64,000 nt of DNA, from positions 1 to 64,000 of IMG/VR virus record IMGVR_UViG_3300032291_001290. One strand, written 5' to 3'. Made by a program: the position numbers and the translations under genes. The notes under the pieces were generated by a model that searched no databases, was not told where the DNA came from, and saw nothing but the letters and a program-made list of their open reading frames with translations. Source of the stretch: a virus. Shown piece after piece: positions 48,917-56,989 of this stretch (within the stretch, counting starts at the first letter, position 1; each line of letters starts with the position of its first letter).

Positions 48917-48942
48917 AAAAAGAGACTTAGGTCTCTTTTTTT
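48917..48942 (+). terminator. bidirectional terminator between converging genes
   Basis: AAAAAGAGAC (48917-48926), loop TTAG, GTCTCTTTTT (48931-48940) with T-runs on both strands. It sits at the convergence of the XhlA-like gene and the Nudix gene and overlaps the last codons of the latter. Confidence 0.9.
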
Positions 48943-49343
48943 GTTAGTGCGTTCAATTTTTCTTGTACAATGTCAAAGTTGAAAGTGCTGAATAATCCTG
49001 GATGTAATGGCTTGGGGTATTGTCCCTCACCTACCCAAGCATACCCGCAATGTTCTTCATTTAACTTTGGAATGAATTCATTCTCAACTTCACAGAAAAA
49101 TGTATGGTAAGTAAAAGTATTATTAATAAATTTTTGTATAGGTATTAATTTAGCATTTTTTGGAAAGAAACCGATTTCTTCTTCACATTCTCTAGCAATA
49201 CCTTCTAGTAATGTTTCATCCAATTCTATTTTTCCACCAGGAATTCCCCAGTTGCCTGGATTCTTGCTATCAGTTCTTAATAGATATAGAAAACGTTTTG
49301 TGTTATGGTTATAAAAGAAAACGCCAGCGGATTGATTCTTCAT
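48927..49343 (-). CDS. Nudix hydrolase, 138 aa
   Basis: Hydrolyses nucleoside-diphosphate-linked substrates. The Nudix box is complete: GGKIELDETLLEGIARECEE and on to EIGF (36-58), with the R-E-x-x-E-E core. The ATG at 49343 is used; a GTG at 49358 is also possible. It is the last gene of a minus-strand operon with the neck/sheath-terminator genes, an unexpected place for a metabolic enzyme. It might regulate a nucleotide signal or remove an mRNA cap. Confidence 0.88.
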   Translation of the reverse strand: MKNQSAGVFFYNHNTKRFLYLLRTDSKNPGNWGIPGGKIELDETLLEGIARECEEEIGFFPKNAKLIPIQKFINNTFTYHTFFCEVENEFIPKLNEEHCGYAWVGEGQYPKPLHPGLFSTFNFDIVQEKLNALTKKET

Positions 49344-49361
49344 AATATGATTTATCACAAA

Positions 49362-50738
49362 TCATATCACAATAGAATAATCTCCCTCACCATACCAGCC
49401 TTCATACGACTTCATCCAAATTTTATCAACAAATCTATATTGAACACCTGTTGTTAAGTTGGTAACATATTCAAGCGTAGTACTAGTAGATGCATTAGCG
49501 TCAAATACCACGGACCATTCCATTGTAGTTGAGTCAAATTGAATAATATCATTAGCACGTGCAACCAAATTACCCCATGCCAAAGTAGGATCACCGGTAT
49601 GTCCTATATCTTCAACAATAAGATATCTACGACCATTAATAGGTCCAGGTAACCCTGCGTTTGGCCCAGTGACAAGAGGATTAATGACACCGTCGACAGG
49701 GTCCAATGTGTTTTGTGGCAGGGTATCTGGATCTATATTATAGATTAATAATCTATCATCAACTGGGTCAGGTACAATTGTACCAACAATATCGGTTGTC
49801 ATATAGGGATTTTGTAACCATATTTGACTTATACCGGGTTTAATGGTTCCGTATACGTTTAATACACTTGACCAATAAATGTCTGTGTTGGGTGGGGTTG
49901 GATCATCTAAACTTATATTATTAGGATCAAATGCTATAGCTTGTGGTAATATTTGCAATGAATTACCCAATAACAATATCTTGTATCCGTATGGAGTGAT
50001 CTTTTGTCTAGTACCCAACAACAAATCTTCATCTTGTATATCTGTTAAAGATTTTCCCATAAAAATACTTGAAATAATCTTTTCAATAACACCCATCTTT
50101 TTAAGTTTACTTGCTGTACTAATCCATATTGGCATATAGAATTTCCAAGTTAATACATCAATAGGATTACCTGTACCCTGAGGAATACTACGACTACTAA
50201 AAGTTAATCCGTCTTGATAAACTACACTAAGAGAAGTCCAATCAATAAAATTATCAGTACTTTGAATTTCTAGTGCTGGGTTAAACAATGTGCCAATTTG
50301 TTCAACTAGTTCAAGTTTTTGATTGTAATTAGTAGTCCAAAAATCTACAGTAATTCTTAATGTATATGGCACTGGCATTAATCGTTCAACTGTAAATGCT
50401 TGCCCTTGTGTTTGTTCATAAGTTTGTGTTTCACTATCATATGCACGTTGACGAACATTTACTATGTCAATAAATGTAGGGTCTTGAGTACGCCTTTGAT
50501 CGTATTCTAATCCACTAACATAATATGTAATTAGTGGTGCACTAGGAAGATTACTTGCACTATTGTTAGCAATAATAGTACTAGCTTGTCTACTGCTATC
50601 ACCATACATGACTGGTACACGCACAAGTATCTCATTGCCTGCAGGATCTTTACCTTTAGTAACTTGCCAGTTACTAAAAATCTTTGCAAATTGAATTAAA
50701 AATCTGCGTATCTGATTATCATAGAAAAATTGTGCCAT
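49362..50738 (-). CDS. 15: tail sheath stabiliser, gp15-like
   Basis: T4 gp15 caps the sheath and joins tail to head. The N-terminus MAQFFYDNQIRRFLIQFAK plus FSNWQV and VRVPVMYG parallels the T4 gp15 start (Y-F-Y-N-x-x-x-R-R-Y, F-S-N-I-Q-I, R-V-P-I-T-Y). The conserved block (PYTLRITVDFWT, then VEQIGTLFNPALEIQSTDN) is typical. At 458 residues it is much longer than T4 gp15 (272); the C-terminal half is extra. Minus strand, 9 nt after the gp14-like gene. Confidence 0.75.
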   Translation of the reverse strand: MAQFFYDNQIRRFLIQFAKIFSNWQVTKGKDPAGNEILVRVPVMYGDSSRQASTIIANNSASNLPSAPLITYYVSGLEYDQRRTQDPTFIDIVNVRQRAYDSETQTYEQTQGQAFTVERLMPVPYTLRITVDFWTTNYNQKLELVEQIGTLFNPALEIQSTDNFIDWTSLSVVYQDGLTFSSRSIPQGTGNPIDVLTWKFYMPIWISTASKLKKMGVIEKIISSIFMGKSLTDIQDEDLLLGTRQKITPYGYKILLLGNSLQILPQAIAFDPNNISLDDPTPPNTDIYWSSVLNVYGTIKPGISQIWLQNPYMTTDIVGTIVPDPVDDRLLIYNIDPDTLPQNTLDPVDGVINPLVTGPNAGLPGPINGRRYLIVEDIGHTGDPTLAWGNLVARANDIIQFDSTTMEWSVVFDANASTSTTLEYVTNLTTGVQYRFVDKIWMKSYEGWYGEGDYSIVI

Positions 50739-50747
50739 TTATATTCT

Positions 50748-52463
50748 TTATGTTTGCGGTGGTAATGGATCCGGGGATAACGTCAATATTGTAGACAATC
50801 CTTGACGTTGTGGAACAAATGTTCCGTCAGTTAACTTAGTTTCATTTGTATTATTAATAAATCCTGACAACTGTGATTTATCAAGTTGAGTAAATCCAGT
50901 CTCAGTACGTACATTTGTGGAAATTCTAACCCACAATCTTCCGTTCCAACGATATAGTATCTGTGGAAAATAATCAATTCGTAAGAAATAATCACCTACT
51001 TGTGGATTTTGTGGGAAACTAATACCTGCACCTGTAGGGAATCCATTTGGTGCCTCAGCAGTTCCGTCTAAGTATCCAGTAGAATAACCGAAACTTCTTG
51101 GACTACTACGAGCAATATATTGAAATGCTGGGTCACAGTCTGCTCTAAAATCCATCTCAGTACTAATAGTTCCGGTAAATCCAGGTAACTCAGGATTTTG
51201 ATCAGCAGTAGCATATGTATTATCAGCAGTACCATATGGACCTGTTATTTGGCCCATTGAATACACGGACAATATATTATCTCCGCTTACTGGGCCTGAA
51301 TTGCTATCTGTTCTTTGTGGTGCTACTTTAATTTTTTCTAAATTAACTGTATTGAATACGTCTAGTTTTTCATATCCCATATCAGCAGTCATATCCCAAA
51401 TACTGTTAATTGCAGCTTTTGAAATTTTAATTACTGGACTAGCATTTTTATAGTTTGAATTACTAACGTATGCAACAGTACCGGTAGTAGATACAGTTCC
51501 AGGTGCACCCGCGCTATCCACTACTACACTAATAGGTGGTGCGGGTTGATTATTCTTTTGACTAAGTTGACTATTACTTTCAAATTCACCGTATGTAGGC
51601 ACAACGTATAAATTACTTCTATCGTAACCTGCTTTAGGTACTAAACGAGCAGCCTCTTCAAGTACAGCATTATTAATATCAATATTTTTATTGTATGTAG
51701 CAAGTATATCTTTTAAATTGCTTGCAGTATCAAGTTCCCAATATGTGTCGTTAGGTGGCATTGTACCAGCAGGAACTTCAATTTTAGAAATATAGTTTTT
51801 ATCACCAAACGTGATGACGTACCCAGAAGGATATACTTTGTCCTTATCCCACACACCTAAATAATTGTCTTGGTTAATTGGCTCAGACAATATCTGACTG
51901 AATTCTTCACTGTCAACTAATGGCTCACATTTAATACGCCATAGATGAGGAAACCATGTTGGACTAAAACCTTCCGATGCATAATTTGCATCAGTGATTT
52001 GCATAAAACGTTTTAATGCTACGGGGATAGTTTCTTTGAGTGGATTGTAATCTAATAAGTGCGGAAGTTCAATTACATCCCCAACCATTAATTTTCTACC
52101 AACTAAGTCTATCATGTCATTGTAATGAACAGTGATAAAAATAATATCATTATTTAAGAACAATCCAAACTGTGACAAGTCAAAGTCTAAATTCTGCACG
52201 TTATAGTGACCGCGCAGTCTATAAACATTGGGATCATAACTTCTATCTCTGTTTTCTAAAAATAGTAAATCCTGTATATTTGTAGGATTTAGTACATCGT
52301 ATTGCGGTTGTGTGTAATCAATGGAAGCACCCTGATCAGTTGGTCCTAAATATTTATGTACATATAAATCGGTCGACCCAGCGGTAAACATCTCTGATAT
52401 GGTTCTATCAAAGAAATTATAATCATTTGTTTTATTAGGACGCCAAAGCGATAGTCTAGGCAT
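50748..52463 (-). CDS. 14: neck protein, gp14-like
   Basis: T4 gp14 is a neck component that binds gp13 and gp15. The 571-residue protein (T4 256) has DLYVHKYLGP near 30 and a middle with NFDFDLSQFGLFLNNDIIF-like segments. This resembles the T4 order Y-x-P-R, F-G-M-x-x-x-D-E-V and a later G-D-x-I-x-x-P segment (VGDVIELPHLLDY). It contains an added proline- and glycine-rich C-terminal half with a Y-R-W-N-G-R-L-W-V segment. First gene of the minus-strand neck operon. Confidence 0.6.
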   Translation of the reverse strand: MPRLSLWRPNKTNDYNFFDRTISEMFTAGSTDLYVHKYLGPTDQGASIDYTQPQYDVLNPTNIQDLLFLENRDRSYDPNVYRLRGHYNVQNLDFDLSQFGLFLNNDIIFITVHYNDMIDLVGRKLMVGDVIELPHLLDYNPLKETIPVALKRFMQITDANYASEGFSPTWFPHLWRIKCEPLVDSEEFSQILSEPINQDNYLGVWDKDKVYPSGYVITFGDKNYISKIEVPAGTMPPNDTYWELDTASNLKDILATYNKNIDINNAVLEEAARLVPKAGYDRSNLYVVPTYGEFESNSQLSQKNNQPAPPISVVVDSAGAPGTVSTTGTVAYVSNSNYKNASPVIKISKAAINSIWDMTADMGYEKLDVFNTVNLEKIKVAPQRTDSNSGPVSGDNILSVYSMGQITGPYGTADNTYATADQNPELPGFTGTISTEMDFRADCDPAFQYIARSSPRSFGYSTGYLDGTAEAPNGFPTGAGISFPQNPQVGDYFLRIDYFPQILYRWNGRLWVRISTNVRTETGFTQLDKSQLSGFINNTNETKLTDGTFVPQRQGLSTILTLSPDPLPPQT

Positions 52464-52482
52464 AGTATTTTACTTTAACACT

Positions 52483-52490
52483 TATTTATC
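52483..52490 (-). promoter_or_regulatory. minus-strand late promoter octamer GATAAATA
   Basis: Read on the minus strand, 19 nt before the ATG of the gp14-like gene. It abuts the plus-strand octamer at 52491-52498 with no base between. Confidence 0.7.
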
Positions 52491-52498
52491 AATAAATA
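52491..52498 (+). promoter_or_regulatory. late promoter octamer abutting the start codon (52504)
   Basis: AATAAATA ends 5 nt before the ATG at 52504, so transcription is predicted on the A of the ATG; no Shine-Dalgarno. Divergent with the minus-strand octamer. Confidence 0.65.
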
Positions 52499-52503
52499 TA
52501 TCC

Positions 52504-53202
52504 ATGACACCTGATATCTTTAGACAGTCAAAAAACTTGTTTTTAATCTTCCCGCCCGGTACAGGTGGAAATCACTTTGCTAACTTACTTAGTATGCACC
52601 CTGTTTTTGCTCCTAGATATACGCATCTAGATTATTATGAGAATATGGCACATAAATACCAATATTTTTTTGTTGACAAAATAGAAAAAGACCTTTATGG
52701 ATGTACTGCACATTTTAGTGATTTAGATAATCTGCAAATAAATCATTTGAAAGAGTTTGAATCAAAAATTATTAATCATAAAGAGCCTTATATATTTTGT
52801 TCACATGTAACGGAATATTTGATTAACAATAATGAAGGGTATCTCAATCCATATGAAAAAAAAATCTTCTGCCTTTTTAGCAAACCCACAGGGTCAAACG
52901 AGTTAGTAAATGATAGGATGAATAATGGTCCGTGGAATAGCGGGGAATCAGGCGATATGCCCTATCAAGATACCACTGTCCAATTCTTGTACGAAAAAGA
53001 AATATTTATAAGGAACACCAAGATTGACTCGGATAAAATTTTCACAATAGATACTGATATATTTTATAATGTGGATGGGTATGACTATATCTATGACACG
53101 ATTAGTATAAATTTAGGTATTGAACTTCCCGAAATTTGTCGTAAAATGCATACTCAATATATTGAATACTCAAGTATTATTTTTGACAAGGTTGACAAAT
53201 AA
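52504..53202 (+). CDS. GGNH sulfotransferase-like protein (copy 2)
   Basis: Same plan as the 9950 gene: N-terminal LIFPPGTGGNHFANLLSMHP with G-G-N-H-x-x-N-x-x-S, mid region with IFCSHVTEYLINN, and a C-terminal KIFTIDTDIFYNVDGYDYI, then LPEICRKMHTQY. The similarity places both in one family with a P-loop-like turn and sulfotransferase-like end. The function is inferred, not shown. It is late-expressed and divergent from the neck operon. Confidence 0.5.
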   Translation: MTPDIFRQSKNLFLIFPPGTGGNHFANLLSMHPVFAPRYTHLDYYENMAHKYQYFFVDKIEKDLYGCTAHFSDLDNLQINHLKEFESKIINHKEPYIFCSHVTEYLINNNEGYLNPYEKKIFCLFSKPTGSNELVNDRMNNGPWNSGESGDMPYQDTTVQFLYEKEIFIRNTKIDSDKIFTIDTDIFYNVDGYDYIYDTISINLGIELPEICRKMHTQYIEYSSIIFDKVDK

Positions 53203-53220
53203 TAGAAATTGATATATAAT
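53192..53220 (+). promoter_or_regulatory. sigma70-type early promoter
   Basis: TTGACA (53192-53197), 17-nt spacer, TATAAT (53215-53220), overlapping the end of the previous gene. It is outside the 14-25 kb early block and drives the gene at 53246. Confidence 0.9.
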
Positions 53221-53245
53221 TAATCTATTGTTAACAGGAGCAACT

Positions 53246-54397
53246 ATGGCAACACGTAAATCCAAGCAAACAAGTGATCATTTTGTCAAAGCATTAAGTC
53301 CTCGGGACGCTGATACAAAATATATGGGTGATGAACCCTTCTTCCCACTTCAACCAGATGAGAATGGTAGAACTTTAGCATTAACTCATGGTTTTACATG
53401 GTACAATCGTTTCTATGGTAAAAAAGATGCGAAAGAATTATTGTGTTTGTATTTGGAATATAACGACCGCACTATAGAAGCCAAACACTTACGTAAGGTA
53501 CATGAAAGCGAATTTTTAATGACCTTGTGTTGGCTTGCACGTATGACAATGCGTGGACTAGAACTCAATGAACATGAATCACTTACACTTGAAAATGAAA
53601 TCAGTCGTTTGTACAAACTTGTACATAAACCTGAAGTGGTAGAAAAAGAACCGAGCAATCGTCCTAATGTTCAGGAAATTATGCGTGAAAAGACATTTGA
53701 TGCTGCCGGTGAACTTGAAAGTATTTTTGATGATTGGATCACTGAAGGTAAAGTCACACAAAAAACAGTTGATGTTGTTGCTAAATTTAGCATTTTACCC
53801 CAACACATTCCATTGATTGTTGACATTTGGAAACGCAAGTTTGATGAATTTAACGAAGTCTCTGAAGGTAATGATGAACAATTGAACGAAGCCTATAGTT
53901 ATTTAGGCAAAGTTAAATTGCGTAATACAATTAAATTTATTGAACAAGTATTGAGTGACCTGAACAGTTATATCTCAATTAAGAAGGCAAGCAAAGCGCC
54001 TCGCAAACGTAAAGCAGTTCCTGTTGAGAAGATTGTTAGTAAACTTAAGTACTTGAAGGTATTCAAGGACCCGGTTAATAAACTTGATTTGATTAGTGTA
54101 CATCCAACTAAGTTGCATGGTGCAAGTGAGGCATGGGTGTATGATACTGCAAAACGCAAAATGCATCACTATATTGCCGATGAATATAGCAAGGTATTTA
54201 CTGTAAAGGGTAATACAGTATTGGGTTTTGACAACAATGCAAGTGAAATGAAAACTTTGCGTAAGCCCGGTGAACAGATTAAAGAAATTATGGGTAGCAA
54301 GCCTGCGGCACGTAAGTACTTTAAAGATATTAAAGCAGTTGGTGCAGTGCCCAATGGTCGCTTTAATGAGAACATGATTATTTTGAAAGCATTTTAA
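53246..54397 (+). CDS. conserved T4-like early protein, 383 aa
   Basis: ATG 53246 follows CAGGAG. It starts MATRKSKQTSDHFVKALSPR, contains GFTWYNRFYGKKDAKELLC, EFLMTLCWLARMTMRGLELN and RPNVQEIMREKTFDAAGELE, and its C-terminal half holds a basic stretch (KKASKAPRKRKAVP) and a beta-rich end. I recall homologues in environmental T4-like phages. A strong early promoter indicates an early function. No catalytic motif seen. Confidence 0.7.
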   Translation: MATRKSKQTSDHFVKALSPRDADTKYMGDEPFFPLQPDENGRTLALTHGFTWYNRFYGKKDAKELLCLYLEYNDRTIEAKHLRKVHESEFLMTLCWLARMTMRGLELNEHESLTLENEISRLYKLVHKPEVVEKEPSNRPNVQEIMREKTFDAAGELESIFDDWITEGKVTQKTVDVVAKFSILPQHIPLIVDIWKRKFDEFNEVSEGNDEQLNEAYSYLGKVKLRNTIKFIEQVLSDLNSYISIKKASKAPRKRKAVPVEKIVSKLKYLKVFKDPVNKLDLISVHPTKLHGASEAWVYDTAKRKMHHYIADEYSKVFTVKGNTVLGFDNNASEMKTLRKPGEQIKEIMGSKPAARKYFKDIKAVGAVPNGRFNENMIILKAF

Positions 54398-54398
54398 T

Positions 54399-54575
54399 AT
54401 GATAAGCAAACTTATATTTTGGTTAGGTGAGAATCGTAAAAAAGTAGGGTACTCTCTAGGTGGTATTAACATACTATGCGGATTAAATTCACTTGCATTT
54501 GGACAAACAAGCAACGGCTTTATACTACTTTTTGTAGGGTTTGTTCTTGTGTTTGATGCTTGGGGTACGCCATGA
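54399..54575 (+). CDS. small membrane protein, 58 aa
   Basis: Starts MISKLIFWLGENRKKVGYSL and ends FDAWGTP. It has a hydrophobic segment (about 42-52, ILLFVGFVLVF) and a second weaker one (about 18-33). ATG 1 nt after the previous stop, and its TGA overlaps the MazG start (ATGA), so it is coupled to both. Function unknown. Confidence 0.6.
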   Translation: MISKLIFWLGENRKKVGYSLGGINILCGLNSLAFGQTSNGFILLFVGFVLVFDAWGTP

Positions 54576-54988
54576 ATATTGATTTGAACAAATACAAAGG
54601 TTTTGTAGAGGCTGTAACTAGTAAACCTAGTAATGATTTAACAACCTTTATGGATCGATGTGATGAACTTGATGGCAATGACGGTGGTCCAGATATCAAT
54701 GTGTCGTTGCTTTTAACAGCATGTTTAGGATTAGCGGCCGAAAGTGGCGAGTTCATCGAAGTGCCCAAAAAAATTATTTTTCAGGGGAAACCACTAACTG
54801 ACGAAAATGTCTTTCACATGAAACGTGAATTGGGTGATATCATGTGGTATTGGATTAATGCATGTCGTGCATTGAATATTGACCCTAACGAGGTTATTGA
54901 CGAGAATGTGCGTAAGTTAGAATCACGTTATCCCGGTGGTTCGTTTGATGCCCACTACTCAGAAAATCGCAAAGAGGGTGATTTGTAA
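54572..54988 (+). CDS. mazG: MazG-type nucleotide pyrophosphohydrolase, 138 aa
   Basis: All-alpha NTP pyrophosphohydrolase. The metal-binding pattern E57-x-x-E60 and E86-x-x-D89 is visible in AAESGEFIEVPK and KRELGDIMWYW. The single-domain form is common in phages, where it may alter (p)ppGpp or dNTP pools. ATG 54572 is used because the preceding TTG lies inside the small membrane gene. Co-transcribed from the early promoter at 53192. Confidence 0.88.
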   Translation: MNIDLNKYKGFVEAVTSKPSNDLTTFMDRCDELDGNDGGPDINVSLLLTACLGLAAESGEFIEVPKKIIFQGKPLTDENVFHMKRELGDIMWYWINACRALNIDPNEVIDENVRKLESRYPGGSFDAHYSENRKEGDL

Positions 54989-54996
54989 TACATAGC

Positions 54997-55026
54997 GTTA
55001 CCTGATAAATACAATTATTAGGTAAC
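54997..55026 (+). promoter_or_regulatory. late promoter inside an inverted repeat that covers the ribosome site
   Basis: GTTACCT (54997-55003) and AGGTAAC (55020-55026) flank GATAAATA (55004-55011), with further inner pairing ATAA/TTAT. The right arm carries the AGG ribosome site of 55030. Predicted late start near 55017, which frees the ribosome site. Confidence 0.7.
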
Positions 55027-55029
55027 AAC

Positions 55030-55827
55030 ATGTCAACATCTCCAACAGCAAGTCCACTTTCTACCCCTGCCGGTTTAACACTAGATGAATTAAAAGAGGC
55101 ACTTTTTAGTAATCTGGGTTATCGTTTAGGTAATGGTATTATTGATATTGAGTTAGACCCTCAACATTATGAGGCTGCATACAACTATGCTATAAAAGTC
55201 TATCGTCAACGAGCGCAAAATGCCACAGCCGAATCATACACCTTGATGACAATAGTAAAAAATGTAGATACATATACATTACCACAAGAGTTTATTAATG
55301 TAAGATGTTTGTATCGTAGAACTGTTGGACTTGAAACTGGACCCGGTTCAAGTAGTTTTGATCCGTTTTCAAGTGCTATTTTGAACACTTACTTGCTAAA
55401 TTATAATTACGCAGGTGGAATGGCAACATATGATTTCTATGCAGGTTATGTTGAATTGGCTGCACGTATGTTCGGCGGATATGTAACTTATACATTTGAT
55501 CCAGTTACTAAAGTATTGAGAATTGTACGTGATCCAAAAGGGTCCGGTGAGCGTATTCTTATTTGGGCTGATGTTCAACGTCCAGAAGAAGTACTGTTAC
55601 AAGATCCTGGTGCTGGGGTTTGGATTGGTGATTTTATTTTAGCTAATCTTAAAATAATTATAGGTGAAGCACGTGAAAAATTCGGCACCATTGCAGGTCC
55701 AGGTGGCGGGTCAACACTAAACGGAACTGCTATGAAGGCAGAAGGCAAAGCCGCAGTGGAGCAACTGATTGACGAATTGAAACGATATGTAGATTATAGT
55801 CAACCGTTGACTTGGGTACAAGGTTAA
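55030..55827 (+). CDS. 13: neck/head-completion protein, gp13-like
   Basis: T4 gp13 joins head to tail. The 265-residue protein has the N-terminal helical pattern LDELKEALFSNLGYRLGNG, then ELDPQHYEAAYNYAIKVY (L-D-E-x-K and helical bundles typical of gp13) and a beta part with TYTLPQEFINVRCLYRR. The C-terminus is helical (EQLIDELKRYVDYSQP). T4 gp13 is 309 residues. Call rests on the N-terminal pattern and late expression. Confidence 0.6.
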   Translation: MSTSPTASPLSTPAGLTLDELKEALFSNLGYRLGNGIIDIELDPQHYEAAYNYAIKVYRQRAQNATAESYTLMTIVKNVDTYTLPQEFINVRCLYRRTVGLETGPGSSSFDPFSSAILNTYLLNYNYAGGMATYDFYAGYVELAARMFGGYVTYTFDPVTKVLRIVRDPKGSGERILIWADVQRPEEVLLQDPGAGVWIGDFILANLKIIIGEAREKFGTIAGPGGGSTLNGTAMKAEGKAAVEQLIDELKRYVDYSQPLTWVQG

Positions 55828-55837
55828 CCTAAACTAC

Positions 55838-55886
55838 TTTCTTTATTCACACTCCTGTAATATAATAAGTACTACAGGAGTTTTTC
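55838..55886 (+). promoter_or_regulatory. perfect stem with -10-like box in loop, terminator-like, before gene 1
   Basis: ACTCCTGTA (55851-55859) and TACAGGAGT (55873-55881) form a perfect 9-bp stem. The loop contains TATAAT (55861-55866), with only a poor -35 (TTTCTT, 55838-55843). The right arm includes ACAGGAG, the ribosome site of 55891. A T-run follows, so it can also terminate upstream transcription. Confidence 0.6.
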
Positions 55887-55890
55887 TTTT

Positions 55891-56553
55891 ATGATTATAG
55901 GTGTAACAGGTTTAATAGGTAGTGGCAAAGACACGATAGCTGATTATCTTTGCACACATAAAGGTTTCAAACGAGTTAGTTTTGCGGCAAGTTTGAAAGA
56001 TGCAGTTTCAGCAGTATTTGGTTGGGACAGAGAAATGTTAGAGGGTACAACTAAAGCCAGTAGAATATGGCGTGAACAAGTAGATCCCTGGTGGGCAGAA
56101 CGATTAAAAATGCCACACTTAACTCCACGTTGGGTATTACAATATTGGGGAACGGATGTATGCCGCAACAACTTCCATAATGATATTTGGGTAGCCTCAG
56201 TTGAATACAAGATATTAAAATCAGTTGAGGATATCGTAATCACTGATTGCAGGTTTACAAATGAGGTATCAGCAATAAAAAATGCCGGGGGCATTACTAT
56301 GCGAGTAGTCAGGGGAAAGCAACCTGATTGGTACGACTCAGCAGTTGCATATAACTTAGGCCCTGACAGGAATAGTCAGTGGGCAGTAAGTAAAAGAAGA
56401 TTAGATAAATTAAAAATTCATGCAAGTGAATACAGTAGTGTTGGTCTAACGTATGACTTCCATATAGACAATAACGGAACCATTGATGATTTGCATAAAG
56501 CAATATGCAAGATAGTTAGTAATCAATCTCAAGATCACCACGTTTCCATGTAA
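55891..56553 (+). CDS. 1: deoxynucleoside monophosphate kinase
   Basis: Phosphorylates dNMPs for phage DNA synthesis. The 220-residue protein (T4 gp1 241) has the P-loop GLIGSGKDT (7-15), DRE-type segment (WDREMLEGTT) and VQPD-like regions around WREQVDPWW. It is preceded by the stem described above. Its 3' end overlaps the minus-strand gene at 56516-56869 by 38 nt. Confidence 0.9.
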   Translation: MIIGVTGLIGSGKDTIADYLCTHKGFKRVSFAASLKDAVSAVFGWDREMLEGTTKASRIWREQVDPWWAERLKMPHLTPRWVLQYWGTDVCRNNFHNDIWVASVEYKILKSVEDIVITDCRFTNEVSAIKNAGGITMRVVRGKQPDWYDSAVAYNLGPDRNSQWAVSKRRLDKLKIHASEYSSVGLTYDFHIDNNGTIDDLHKAICKIVSNQSQDHHVSM

Positions 56554-56869
56554 TCTCTTTTTTCTTTACAACTTCTACGCAGTTTAAACAAATACTACGT
56601 AGGTTGGTTTGTGCAGTATTTTCTAAATTTCCGTCAATCAAAAATACTGTAATCTGAGAGGTAAAAAGACTTTTAAAGCCACATAAATCACATGTGGCTT
56701 TTTTCTTGTATCCACTTTTAGTCCAGTTTGATTTTCTAGGTTTTAACTTATTCTTTTTTCTGCCGCATTCATCACATGAACTACGATAATGTGTAGTACC
56801 TTCACGGATATAATTAATAGCCTTGTAATTTTTATTACATTTAGTGCAGATAGGTCTTAATAGTGCCAT
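56516..56869 (-). CDS. zinc-ribbon protein, 117 aa, minus strand
   Basis: Three CxxC pairs: C8-x-x-C11, C33-x-x-C36 and C60-x-x-C63, plus a later C-L-N-C (CLNCVE). The middle is basic (KKNKLKPRKSNWTKSGYKKK). I recall homologues in marine T4-like phages as HNH/zinc-ribbon proteins, but no clear H-N-H triad is visible here (a VFLIDGN segment replaces it). Probably nucleic-acid binding. Late promoter octamer directly upstream. Confidence 0.7.
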   Translation of the reverse strand: MALLRPICTKCNKNYKAINYIREGTTHYRSSCDECGRKKNKLKPRKSNWTKSGYKKKATCDLCGFKSLFTSQITVFLIDGNLENTAQTNLRSICLNCVEVVKKKEITWKRGDLEIDY

Positions 56870-56873
56870 ACAG

Positions 56874-56881
56874 TATTTAGT
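56874..56881 (-). promoter_or_regulatory. minus-strand late octamer 4 nt before the start codon (56869)
   Basis: ACTAAATA on the minus strand followed by CTGT and the ATG. No Shine-Dalgarno, so another leaderless candidate. Confidence 0.5.
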
Positions 56882-56886
56882 TAGGA

Positions 56887-56927
56887 ACCTTCGAAGGTAC
56901 GGCTAAACCGCTTTTTTTATTTTTTTT
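56887..56927 (+). terminator. possible terminator upstream of the sheath gene
   Basis: ACCTTCGAAGGT (56887-56898, perfect palindrome) and then CGG/CCG with a long T-run (to 56927). The stem close to the T-run is short, so confidence is low. Confidence 0.4.
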
Positions 56928-56935
56928 AATAAATA
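56928..56935 (+). promoter_or_regulatory. late promoter octamer AATAAATA of the sheath gene
   Basis: Followed by a 54-nt leader with AGGT/ACCT pairing and the AAAGGA ribosome site before the ATG at 56990. Confidence 0.6.
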
Positions 56936-56989
56936 ATAGTATGCATTTTAGGTGGTAAACCTCATAATTTTACATAAAGGAAAAATAAA

